Shown: positions 1-7,097, counted from the stretch's first letter. The stretch is DNA of 14,224 nt from Paludibacteraceae bacterium (GCA_016292775.1 JAEDFN010000047.1:1-14224); one strand, 5' to 3'. Numbers and translations: made by a program. Notes: generated by a model not told the origin, from the letters alone.

Positions 1-3
1 ACC

Positions 4-23
4 TCTTACCCCATGGGGTAAGA
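4..23. repeat. 20-bp perfect palindrome
   Basis: The left arm TCTTACCCCA is followed directly by its exact reverse complement TGGGGTAAGA, with no loop. The symmetry suggests an operator-type site or the stem of a cruciform. The run of four C then four G stands out in an otherwise AT-rich region. No T tract follows on either strand, so it does not look like an intrinsic terminator. Its role is unknown. Confidence 0.7.
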
Positions 24-42
24 AAATGGTTTTGCACTTCGT

Positions 43-95
43 TTGTGAATCTACAGGCAAAAAAAATTTACATTTAAGCAACCGCAGATTCACAA
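43..95. repeat. 10-bp inverted repeat pair, 33-bp spacer
   Basis: TTGTGAATCT at 43-52 is the exact reverse complement of AGATTCACAA at 86-95. The 33-bp spacer includes an A-run (59-66). It could form a long-loop hairpin in RNA or be a paired recognition site in DNA. It lies beside another hairpin (96-118). There is no transposase nearby and no visible target duplication, so a mobile element end is not supported. Confidence 0.55.
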
Positions 96-118
96 GTAAC
101 TAAATTCCAGTTAGTTAC
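96..118. repeat. 8-bp perfect hairpin
   Basis: GTAACTAA (96-103) and TTAGTTAC (111-118) form a perfect 8-bp stem around the 7-nt loop ATTCCAG. It directly abuts the right arm of the preceding inverted repeat. There is no clear U tract, although the downstream sequence is A/T-rich. It may be part of the end of an upstream transcript, or a regulatory structure. Confidence 0.5.
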
Positions 119-180
119 AATCAAGTAAAAAATCAAATATTTTTTTCTCAATATTTAATTATAATATCAAAAAGATATTA

Positions 181-188
181 TACCTTTG
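181..188 (+). promoter_or_regulatory. -7 promoter box (TACCTTTG)
   Basis: TACCTTTG matches the Bacteroidetes primary-sigma -7 consensus TAnnTTTG exactly. The same octamer occurs upstream of the PorW-like gene (7142-7149). No TTTG is seen at the expected -33 distance. If used, it would give a leader of roughly 245 nt before the peptide gene at 440. Confidence 0.5.
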
Positions 189-283
189 CGTTTGATAAAG
201 CAACAATATGTTATATTAGATTCTACGGATATAGGAACAATCTATAGAAATAAATAATACACTAATAAAGCATATCATAAAAA

Positions 284-291
284 TATATTTG
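284..291 (+). promoter_or_regulatory. possible second -7 box (TATATTTG)
   Basis: TATATTTG fits TAnnTTTG and lies nearer the peptide start at 440 than the box at 181. In sequence this A/T-rich a chance match is easy, and no -33 element is evident. It is therefore only a candidate. Confidence 0.25.
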
Positions 292-439
292 ACATTATTA
301 AAACTAGTCTCAATTGAAGTATTAAATATGTTACTATATAAAGAAGATAAGTAACGTAAATAAATCATATTATTCAATTAAAAAAAATATATTTAAACAA
401 AATAATAAAACATAATTATTAACAATTAATTTTGATAGT

Positions 440-724
440 ATGAAAAAAATCCAGACAATTGAACAATCACAATTAATGAACAGTGAGGAAATGAAAAATT
501 CCCATGGTGGAATGACATGTCCAAATGAAAATGGTGTTTACAACACTTGTAGTCTCACAAATTTTTATATGAATTGCCCTTCTCTGACACTCTACAAAAT
601 TTGTGGTGATTATATTTCTGAACCATGTGTCATACATGAAACTTGTACAAATTTATTTCAAAATTGCATTAACAACAATTATGTAGTTTGTGCTCCTAAT
701 AAACAATACGACAGTCAACCTTAA
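440..724 (+). CDS. double-glycine-leader, cysteine-rich peptide precursor
   Basis: This encodes a 94-residue precursor-like peptide. Residues 1-24 resemble the leader of the Bacteroidales GG natural-product precursor family (TIGR04149-like): a MKKI start, then L-M-N-S-E-E-M-K, ending in Gly23-Gly24, the usual C39-peptidase cleavage site. The predicted core (residues 25-94) has eight cysteines at 27, 37, 46, 55, 63, 69, 76 and 84, spaced 6 to 10 residues apart, which suits disulfide or thioether cross-linking. There is no Sec signal peptide, which fits ABC export coupled to GG cleavage. No Shine-Dalgarno is seen, as is usual in this phylum. Fourteen base pairs separate it from the next gene, so the two are probably co-transcribed. 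No modifying enzyme or exporter is visible here. Leader class is inferred from pattern; activity (bacteriocin, signal or other) is unknown. Confidence 0.7.
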   Translation: MKKIQTIEQSQLMNSEEMKNSHGGMTCPNENGVYNTCSLTNFYMNCPSLTLYKICGDYISEPCVIHETCTNLFQNCINNNYVVCAPNKQYDSQP

Positions 725-738
725 ATCAATGAAAAATT

Positions 739-1842
739 ATGAAAAGGTTTTATTTTATTCTTACTGCATTAGCATCAATTATTTGCTGTAATGTAAATGC
801 ACAATATAATGCTAAAATAACTCCTGAAATAGAATTGATGTCTATTATAGGTACTTTATCCAATATCAATAATAATTCTTGTCAACTAACACAATATAAA
901 GAGGATGTCTCTACATACTTCCGGAAGTATCAGAATCATAAATGTTGTAAATTAGTACGTGAATACAATACTGAGAATAAAATTGCGTATAACGATTTAT
1001 TATTCATTGCCTTATACTTAAATAATATCAACGGCAAATTGGAGCTAAGTAATATTGATTTAATTCTTAATAAGTTGGATAAGTTATCCAAATCAGAGTT
1101 AGATAAATTTATTTTACTATTGAATGACTTTTACTCTAAATCTAAATTTAATATTTTTTTCGATAACCACAAATCTCTATACTCTGAATGTGAACAAGCT
1201 TATTTAAACAGAGTTAATGGTCAGGTTAATTACGATATACTTAATAGAATATTTAACAACAAATTACAAAAACCAAACATTATTTTGAGCATATTAAATG
1301 GAGATCAAAACGTCATCTTCTCTTCTATTAACACTATAATAATTAGTAATTTTACTACAGAAACAAGCAATACTACCCAATCTATTTCATTAAGTGGCGG
1401 AGTGTACAAAGCATATAGTACTATAATGGGTATCATAGAAATGAACACTTCCCCTTATCTGTTAAAATCAACTTTAGAACGAGACAATGCTACCAATAAA
1501 ATATATGATTTTTGTAAAGCTCACTTAAATAACTATCAATTAAACAAAGAAGATATATACAGCGATTATATATGCAATACAATCTTTCTCTATTATTTAT
1601 CAGAAGTAAAGAAATCAACCAAGCAAAAAGAAATAATTGATAATTACACGTTGTACTTCAAATTCTATTCAAACATCTATAATGCAATGGGATACTTTTG
1701 GATAAATGATAATTTTGAATACCTCACAAATAAAATTGATAACAGAGAATTTAATATTAAAGAAGTAATCTATATACTTACTGAAAAATATATAGAAACT
1801 GGTAAAACGATAGAATTAATAAACTCAAGGATGGACAAATAA
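739..1842 (+). CDS. secreted protein of unknown function
   Basis: This 367-residue protein is not recognised as any family. Residues 1-21 look like a Sec signal peptide: Lys2-Arg3, a hydrophobic stretch from about 4 to 15, then Cys16-Cys17 and Asn-Val-Asn-Ala before Gln22. The residue before each Cys (Ile15, Cys16) does not fit a lipobox, so signal peptidase I release into the periplasm or beyond is more likely than lipoprotein anchoring. The mature part is rich in Asn, Ile, Lys and Tyr, with long stretches that look helical and no evident catalytic motif. It follows the Cys-rich peptide gene by 14 bp and shares its very low G+C, so it may be its partner (immunity, folding, receptor or co-toxin). 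That link is inference from position only. Transcription should end at the hairpin at 1859-1898. Confidence 0.7.
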   Translation: MKRFYFILTALASIICCNVNAQYNAKITPEIELMSIIGTLSNINNNSCQLTQYKEDVSTYFRKYQNHKCCKLVREYNTENKIAYNDLLFIALYLNNINGKLELSNIDLILNKLDKLSKSELDKFILLLNDFYSKSKFNIFFDNHKSLYSECEQAYLNRVNGQVNYDILNRIFNNKLQKPNIILSILNGDQNVIFSSINTIIISNFTTETSNTTQSISLSGGVYKAYSTIMGIIEMNTSPYLLKSTLERDNATNKIYDFCKAHLNNYQLNKEDIYSDYICNTIFLYYLSEVKKSTKQKEIIDNYTLYFKFYSNIYNAMGYFWINDNFEYLTNKIDNREFNIKEVIYILTEKYIETGKTIELINSRMDK

Positions 1843-1858
1843 ATATTATTTGTTATAT

Positions 1859-1898
1859 AAAAAATGAGAGTCGAAGATTATTACGACTCTCATTTTTT
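1859..1898. terminator. bidirectional intrinsic terminator
   Basis: The two arms, 1859-1873 and 1884-1898, are perfect 15-bp reverse complements around a 10-nt loop. The G/C-containing core TGAGAGTCG is flanked by six A on one side and six T on the other, giving a U tract on both strands. It sits between two convergent units and can end both the plus-strand secreted-protein transcript and the minus-strand mrp transcript. A smaller 7-bp hairpin (1901-1907 with 1911-1917) lies next to it on the mrp side. Confidence 0.9.
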
Positions 1899-1923
1899 AT
1901 GTTATTATGGTAATAACAAATCA

Positions 1924-2988
1924 TTATTTCTCCAATATTTCGGTAATTCGCTTAGCAAGATTTGCGAATGCTTGTCCTGTAATAGAATATCTATCGAAAG
2001 AGATAGGAGCGCCGGCATCACCACTTTCACAAATACTTTGTACAAGAGGTATCTGTGCCAAAAGTTCCACACCTTTATCTTTGGCGAGTTGAGCACAACC
2101 TCCATTACCGAAGATATAATATTTTTCATCAGGATGGTCGGCAGGAGTAAACCATGCCATATTTTCTACAAGACCGAGAATAGGCACATTAATTTTATCA
2201 TTTTCAAACATTTGAATACCCTTAACAGCATCAGCAAGGGCTACCTTTTGAGGAGTACTGACAACAATGGCACCGGTAAATTTCACCGTCTGCACCATTG
2301 TAAGGTGTATATCGCTCGTACCCGGAGGTAAATCCACTACGAAATAATCGAGTTCGCCCCAATTAGCATCATTAATAAGCTGTTTCACCGCATTAGAAGC
2401 CATTCCACCGCGCCATATAATTGCATCTTCGGGAGCGACAAAAAAGCCTATAGAGAGGATTTTAATTCCATATTGCTCTATTGGTTCGATAATATATTTG
2501 CCATCCTCATTTTGAGTAGCCATAGGTTTTGCGTCCTCAATACCAAACATTTTCGGGATAGAAGGACCGAAGATATCCGCGTCGAGCAAACCTACTTTAA
2601 AGCCGGCATTTTTTAAAGACATTGCCAAGTTTGCCGCCACAGTAGATTTACCCACACCCCCTTTTCCGGAAGAGACAGCAATAATATTTTTCACCCCGGG
2701 AAGAGGATTATCATCTTTCTTTTTCACTTCCGGAAATTTCATAGATATATTACCGGTAATTTCCACCTCCTCAGAGATATAAGTTCGAATGGCTTGTTCC
2801 GCAGCCTTTATTACAGATTTTGCGAACGGATCGTTTTGTTTTGAGAAGATAATTGAAAAAGAGACCTTATTACCATCAATACGGATATCATCTTCAATCA
2901 TTCCCATTTCAACGATATTCTTTCCCGTACCCGGATAGCGTACATGGGTAAGGGCGTCTAAAATAAGATTTGGATATAACGTAAGCAT
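1924..2988 (-). CDS. mrp: Mrp/ApbC-family Fe-S cluster carrier ATPase
   Basis: A 354-residue cytoplasmic P-loop ATPase of the Mrp/ApbC/NBP35 group, which binds and delivers iron-sulfur clusters to apo-proteins. The N-terminal part (about 5-85) is a MIP18/DUF59-like domain, with PGTGKNIVEMGMI as its conserved segment. The deviant Walker A GKGGVGKST lies at 108-116, followed by LLDADIFGPS (134-143), the family signature, and a Walker B-like DYFVVDLPPGTSD (214-226). The CxxC pair that many Mrp proteins carry after the ENM motif is absent: here it reads ENMAWFTPADHPDEKYYIFG (275-294), which I recall as the form common in Bacteroidetes homologues. It is the last gene of the minus-strand cluster, 6 bp after sppA, and ends near the bidirectional terminator. 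The family assignment is firm; the client proteins are unknown. Confidence 0.93.
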   Translation of the reverse strand: MLTLYPNLILDALTHVRYPGTGKNIVEMGMIEDDIRIDGNKVSFSIIFSKQNDPFAKSVIKAAEQAIRTYISEEVEITGNISMKFPEVKKKDDNPLPGVKNIIAVSSGKGGVGKSTVAANLAMSLKNAGFKVGLLDADIFGPSIPKMFGIEDAKPMATQNEDGKYIIEPIEQYGIKILSIGFFVAPEDAIIWRGGMASNAVKQLINDANWGELDYFVVDLPPGTSDIHLTMVQTVKFTGAIVVSTPQKVALADAVKGIQMFENDKINVPILGLVENMAWFTPADHPDEKYYIFGNGGCAQLAKDKGVELLAQIPLVQSICESGDAGAPISFDRYSITGQAFANLAKRITEILEK

Positions 2989-2994
2989 AATAAA

Positions 2995-4749
2995 TTAAAA
3001 TTCTATTTTATAAGGCATAATAGCTTGAATACCAGACATATTTTTCAAATAAAGGTATTGATTGAGCAATTCGGCGTCACCACCGAGTTTATTTTTAAGA
3101 ACTCTCATAGAGATATTATTCATAAAATCGTCGGTAAACACCTCCATTAAAGTTTTCTTTTTCGGATAATAGGCAACAGAATAAGAATCCTCGTCGAGAT
3201 CAACTTTTTCCGCAGCTATTTCTATTGCTTTATCAAGTCCGCCGATTACGTCGACTAAGCCGAGTTCGACAGCATCTTTACCGAGCCAGACTCTACCCTC
3301 TGCAATCTTTCTTATTTTTTCTTCCGACATATTACGGCCATCAGAACAGCGTTTTACAAAAAGGTCGTAACCGCGATTCACATAACTTTGCATGATGTTC
3401 TTTTCGTGTTGAGACATAGGGCGGAAAGAATTACCGAAATCGGACAATTGGTGAGATTTGACAACATCGATATCGAGACCCAATTTATCGGTGAGGCCCT
3501 CGATATTAGGCATCATACCAAAGATGCCGATAGAACCGGTAAGGGTAGTATTTTCGGCAACAATAGTATCGGCAACGCAACTCATATAATATCCGCCGGA
3601 AGCGGCATAAGCACCCATAGAGACAATTAAAGGCTTAACCTCTTTTAATTGTTTTGCGGCATACCACATTTGTTCAGATCCGAAGGCACTACCACCCGGA
3701 GAGTTTACACGAAGGACTACCGCTTTAACTTTGTCATTATTAGCGAGTTTATTAAGTTCCTTGACAATTTTTTCACTATCCATTGAATCTTCGGAACTAC
3801 CATCAATATCACCTGAAGCATATAATACCGCTATTTTATCCGAGTTATAATCGGTAGGAACAGCAACTTTCGACATATAAGATACGCCTACAAAATCGGC
3901 ATCATCACCAAACTCATCTTTAATCATTTGTTTGAGGTCTTGCTCATAGAGAAGGCTATCAATGAGGCCCATCTCTACTGCAATTTGTTGATCGGCAAAG
4001 AAGAGACCTTCATCTGCATACTTATTAAGTTGCTCTGCCGAAATATTACGGGTAGCGACGATATCTTGTTCCGCAGATTGCCAAAGGCCTTCAACCATAC
4101 GAGTCATTTGCAAACGATTAGCGTCGCTCATTTCAGTAAGGATATAAGGTTCTACAGCACTTTTAAAAGTACCTACTTTAAACACTTGCATTTCGATACC
4201 TAATTTATCCAGAGCACGTTTATAAAACATTGGCACGGCAACGCATCCATGGATATCCAAAATACCTTGATTATTCATAAAAATTTTATCGGCGAGAGTA
4301 GCAATCCAATAAGTACTCAGATTATAATTATCGGCATAAGCATATACCGGTATACCGGTTTCTTCTTTAAAATTACTAATCAATCGGCGAGCTTCCTCAA
4401 TAGCGGCAGGGGAAGCAGAGAGATTACCACATTTGAGGTACAAGCACTTAACCTCATCAGAAGCAGCGGCTTTATCTAAAGATATACGTAAATTTTCGAG
4501 GGTAAGATTAAAAGATTTTTTATCAAAAGTACTCAACAACTCATCGAGTTCGTCGGAGCTTGAGCGGTCGGACAATGAGCCACTTAGTTTTATTTCGAAA
4601 ACCGTAACATCTTCCAATACGGACGGAGAATCAGAAGAAGAAAAAGAAGAAACTGCAGTAATCATGGCAATAAAAAACCATATTGACAAGAAACTCGCAA
4701 CGACAAGAGCCAGGAGCGATGCAAAAAACATTTTAAAAAACTGTTTCAT
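2995..4749 (-). CDS. sppA: signal peptide peptidase SppA, 67K type
   Basis: A 584-residue, membrane-anchored serine protease that degrades signal peptides left after protein export. The length and tandem-domain layout match the long (67K) SppA form. One N-terminal membrane segment spans about residues 8-31, and the rest should face the periplasm. The expected Ser/Lys dyad is present: Lys196 in VGTFKSAVEPY (N-terminal domain) and Ser384 in GAYAASGGYYMS (C-terminal domain). The motif VLRVNSPGGSAFGSE (345-359) is the typical oxyanion and substrate-groove region, and TGSIGIFG (404-411) follows. It is preceded by the thioesterase gene with a 17-bp gap and followed by mrp 6 bp later, so it lies inside one transcription unit. 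No irregularity is seen; assignment is confident. Confidence 0.95.
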   Translation of the reverse strand: MKQFFKMFFASLLALVVASFLSIWFFIAMITAVSSFSSSDSPSVLEDVTVFEIKLSGSLSDRSSSDELDELLSTFDKKSFNLTLENLRISLDKAAASDEVKCLYLKCGNLSASPAAIEEARRLISNFKEETGIPVYAYADNYNLSTYWIATLADKIFMNNQGILDIHGCVAVPMFYKRALDKLGIEMQVFKVGTFKSAVEPYILTEMSDANRLQMTRMVEGLWQSAEQDIVATRNISAEQLNKYADEGLFFADQQIAVEMGLIDSLLYEQDLKQMIKDEFGDDADFVGVSYMSKVAVPTDYNSDKIAVLYASGDIDGSSEDSMDSEKIVKELNKLANNDKVKAVVLRVNSPGGSAFGSEQMWYAAKQLKEVKPLIVSMGAYAASGGYYMSCVADTIVAENTTLTGSIGIFGMMPNIEGLTDKLGLDIDVVKSHQLSDFGNSFRPMSQHEKNIMQSYVNRGYDLFVKRCSDGRNMSEEKIRKIAEGRVWLGKDAVELGLVDVIGGLDKAIEIAAEKVDLDEDSYSVAYYPKKKTLMEVFTDDFMNNISMRVLKNKLGGDAELLNQYLYLKNMSGIQAIMPYKIEF

Positions 4750-4766
4750 AATATGTATAATTTAAA

Positions 4767-5165
4767 TTATTTTTCAGAAAACTTTTTTACAAAATCGGTT
4801 AACAAATCACAAGTCGAGAGTTTGCCATTGCAGAGGCAAACGCAATCGAATTGGGCTGAGTTGCATAATTTACGGTCGGGCAAGCTATAAATTTTTTGGT
4901 AGAAGATATATTTTATGCCCTCTTGCACAAAAGATAATTCGCTTACGAATTTATCACCGGATTTGAGAGGACGCTTAAAAGACATAGTAGCACGAGCCAC
5001 TACAAAATCTATATTTTCTTCGTGAAGTTTTGCAAAACTGATATTATTTTCAAGTAAGAATTGATGTCGTGTATGCTCGTAATAGTGCTGATAATTAGCA
5101 TTATTTACAATACCCTGCAAGTCGCATTCGTAATCACGAACCACAAAATCCAAAGAATAGACCAT
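4767..5165 (-). CDS. hotdog-fold acyl-CoA thioesterase (YbgC/4HBT-like)
   Basis: A 132-residue single hotdog domain, the usual size for the 4-hydroxybenzoyl-CoA thioesterase/YbgC group, which hydrolyses acyl-CoA or acyl-ACP thioesters in the cytoplasm. The family's active-site stretch is residues 10-33, with Asp15 at the position of the catalytic aspartate, then G-I-V-N-N-A-N-Y (18-25) leading into the central helix and Glu30. The segment MSFKRPLKSGDKF is the expected mid-domain beta hairpin. The substrate cannot be told from sequence; in Bacteroidetes such genes are often just labelled acyl-CoA thioesterase. It lies 3 bp after the methyltransferase gene and 17 bp before sppA, consistent with an operon. 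The C-terminal third is rich in cysteine, with no known meaning. Confidence 0.85.
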   Translation of the reverse strand: MVYSLDFVVRDYECDLQGIVNNANYQHYYEHTRHQFLLENNISFAKLHEENIDFVVARATMSFKRPLKSGDKFVSELSFVQEGIKYIFYQKIYSLPDRKLCNSAQFDCVCLCNGKLSTCDLLTDFVKKFSEK

Positions 5166-5168
5166 ACG

Positions 5169-5840
5169 TTATTTTTTTCTGATAAGAGTTAAACCATCAC
5201 GAAGGGGAAGGATAATTTTTTCCACTCTATCGTCATTTGCAATAAAATCGTTAAAAGCCTTAATAGCAATAGTTTGCATATCGGTATGATGCGGATTTTC
5301 CATAATCACCTTACCATCCCACAAAGTATTATCAGCGAGGATAATACCACCATTTTTCAGCAAAGGGAGCACCATATCGTAATATTGTTGATAAAGCCTT
5401 TTATCGGCATCAATAAAAACCATATCATAAGGAGGTATCAGCTTAGGGATAACATCTAAAGCATTACCAATGATGAGGTTAATTTTTTTGCCACACTCAT
5501 GAGAATTCAGTTGCAATCTGATAAAAGACTCCATTTCGTCGTTAATTTCGATAGAGTCGACAGAGCCATTTTCGGGCAAACCTTCTGCCATACAGAGTGC
5601 GGAATACCCCGAAAAAGTACCGATTTCGAGGATTTTTTCAGCTCCGGAAATTTCCACCAAAAGTTTTAGTAATCTACCTTGAAGGTGACCTGACATCATC
5701 CGCGGATTTACCACTTGCAATACGGTTTCTCGCACGACATTCTTTAGATAATCAGGTTCTTTTTCGGAGTGATTATCAATATACTCATCTATTTGACGTT
5801 GAGGATCGGAAGCATATTTATCCGCTTGAGAAAGTATCAT
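5169..5840 (-). CDS. O-methyltransferase, caffeoyl-CoA O-methyltransferase-like
   Basis: A 223-residue class I SAM-dependent methyltransferase of the Methyltransf_3 (CCoAOMT-like) family, with the typical length. Numbering from the chosen ATG, the SAM-binding motif LEIGTFSGYSAL is at 71-82, acidic SAM contact residues follow in DSIEIN (95-100), and the metal-site residues appear as Asp144 in VFIDADK with Asp170-Asn171 in ILADNTLWDGKV. Members methylate catechol-like hydroxyls using a divalent cation; the bacterial substrate here is unknown. The frame extends two codons upstream to a TTG (5844-5846) that abuts the peptidase stop codon, but the ATG at 5838-5840 is preferred as a normal start, leaving a 6-bp gap. 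It is followed 3 bp later by the thioesterase gene. Confidence 0.88.
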   Translation of the reverse strand: MILSQADKYASDPQRQIDEYIDNHSEKEPDYLKNVVRETVLQVVNPRMMSGHLQGRLLKLLVEISGAEKILEIGTFSGYSALCMAEGLPENGSVDSIEINDEMESFIRLQLNSHECGKKINLIIGNALDVIPKLIPPYDMVFIDADKRLYQQYYDMVLPLLKNGGIILADNTLWDGKVIMENPHHTDMQTIAIKAFNDFIANDDRVEKIILPLRDGLTLIRKK

Positions 5841-5846
5841 GGTCAA

Positions 5847-7067
5847 CTATTCTATATACGTTAATACCGACAAATTATCTCTTGCAAAAAGAGTTTGAGA
5901 AAGAGAGAGCATCTCCTCAGAGGAAATTTGATTAATCCGTTCTATTACCTTTTTATTTTCAAGCAAAGGGATATTATGCAACACCATTTTGCTAACATTA
6001 AGCACCACATTTTCAAGATTTTGATTAGCAATCAACATCTGCCCGATAAACTGACGTTTTGCTGTAGACAATCTTGAAGCAGAGATAGGATTATTGCACA
6101 ATTTATCCAATTGATTAAAACAGATATTCTTAGTACGTTTCAGATTTTTCTCATCGCACCCGAAATAAATCGACCACACCCCCGTATCGACATACGAAGT
6201 AACACCGCTTTCTATAGTGTAGCACAAGCCATTACGTTCGCGCACTGCCATATTAAGCAGAGAGCTCATATTCGGGCCACCGAGGATATTATTGAGCAGA
6301 GCCAAAGTATATCTATCTTCCGAAGTGATATTGCAGCATCTATTTCCGATAATACAGTGAGCCTGATAAGTATCTTTATTAACCACCCTTTGCACGGGAG
6401 AGTAAACGGAAGGGGCTTTTCTATCCGCTTTATTATCAGAAGGATGAAGATTAAAACAGCCTTCGACATATTTCACAAAACGGTCGAATTTCAGGTTGCC
6501 GAGAGCGAATACCACCATTCTATTTGCAGTATAGCATCGATTGGTGAAAGCCTTCAATTTTGCGCTATCGAAAGTGGCGAGACTTGCCTCATTACCGAGA
6601 ATATTTCGTCCTATAGCATCATTCGGGAAAATCATTTCCTCAAAATCATCATAAATCAATTCGGAAGGAGAATCATTATAACTTTGAATTTCATCGATAA
6701 CTACAACCCTCTCCTTCTGCAACTCCTTTTCCGGGAAAATTGAATTCATCACGATATCGGAAAGCAAGTCGACAGCCTTTAGAGTATATCTGCGAGGCAC
6801 GACAGAATAGATATAAGTTTCTTCTTTTGTAGTATACGCATCTATCTGGCCACCAATGTTTTCAAGACAGCTTATAATTTGCGTACTCTTACGTTTTTCC
6901 GTACCTTTAAAGAGCATATGTTCGATAAAATGAGCCATACCCGACTCATTTTCCAATTCATCACGAGTGCCGACATCCAGCACAACACCAACATAAGAGA
7001 CCGGGATTTTAGAGGGGATATGTAACACCCTTATCCCATTATCTAAAGTATGAATATTATACTCCAT
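5847..7067 (-). CDS. M16-family zinc metallopeptidase
   Basis: A 406-residue peptidase of the M16 (insulinase/mitochondrial processing peptidase) family, single-chain M16B size. The inverted zinc motif HFIEH is at residues 46-50, with His46 and His50 as ligands and Glu49 as the general base; the distal ligand is Glu126 in VVVIDEIQS, at the expected distance. The second domain keeps the R...GLxY element (Arg276 to Tyr283), which binds substrate in active members. No signal peptide or membrane segment is seen, so it appears cytoplasmic, unlike larger periplasmic M16 proteins. It is the first gene of the minus-strand cluster and faces the PorW-like gene across a shared promoter region. All key residues are present, so it should be an active protease; its substrates are unknown. 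Confidence 0.93.
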   Translation of the reverse strand: MEYNIHTLDNGIRVLHIPSKIPVSYVGVVLDVGTRDELENESGMAHFIEHMLFKGTEKRKSTQIISCLENIGGQIDAYTTKEETYIYSVVPRRYTLKAVDLLSDIVMNSIFPEKELQKERVVVIDEIQSYNDSPSELIYDDFEEMIFPNDAIGRNILGNEASLATFDSAKLKAFTNRCYTANRMVVFALGNLKFDRFVKYVEGCFNLHPSDNKADRKAPSVYSPVQRVVNKDTYQAHCIIGNRCCNITSEDRYTLALLNNILGGPNMSSLLNMAVRERNGLCYTIESGVTSYVDTGVWSIYFGCDEKNLKRTKNICFNQLDKLCNNPISASRLSTAKRQFIGQMLIANQNLENVVLNVSKMVLHNIPLLENKKVIERINQISSEEMLSLSQTLFARDNLSVLTYIE

Positions 7068-7089
7068 TAAATAACAAAAAATTAGTGTG

Positions 7090-7097
7090 CAAAGTTA
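7090..7097 (-). promoter_or_regulatory. -7 promoter box for the minus-strand operon (TAACTTTG)
   Basis: Read on the minus strand this is TAACTTTG, an exact match to TAnnTTTG, 22 bp upstream of the M16 peptidase start codon. No TTTG occurs at a good -33 distance; a CAAA at 7110-7113 is too close. Confidence 0.5.

Larger units (their letters stand above)
1..439. other. AT-rich non-coding region with inverted repeats
   Basis: No credible coding frame is seen on either strand in this stretch. It holds a 20-bp perfect palindrome (4-23), a pair of 10-bp inverted repeats (43-52 with 86-95), an 8-bp hairpin (96-103 with 111-118), and two matches to the Bacteroidetes -7 box (181-188 and 284-291). Base composition is strikingly A+T-rich from about position 120 onward, like the two genes that follow and unlike the rest of the window. 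The left part may be the 3' end or terminator of an unseen upstream transcript. The right part is probably the promoter and leader of the peptide gene at 440. No RNA family was recognised. Confidence 0.6.

Noticed and set aside
43..95. Inverted repeats as ends of an insertion sequence
   Set aside because: The spacer is only 33 bp, no transposase gene is present, and no flanking target duplication is seen.
440..724. Peptide as a bacteroidetocin-type bacteriocin
   Set aside because: The GG leader is compatible, but the 70-residue core with eight cysteines does not match the short bacteroidetocin core as I know it, so the name was not applied.
784..789. Lipobox at Cys16-Cys17 of the secreted 367-residue protein
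   Set aside because: The residues before each Cys (Ile15, Cys16) do not fit the Gly/Ala/Ser required at -1. A signal peptidase I site after Ala21 fits better.
1864..2331. 155-codon open frame on the plus strand
   Set aside because: It begins inside the terminator hairpin and lies antisense to mrp, whose product is a clear conserved family. The translation has no family resemblance.
6111..6743. 210-codon open frame on the plus strand
   Set aside because: It is fully antisense to the M16 peptidase gene, which keeps all catalytic residues. The frame looks like a shadow of its codon pattern.
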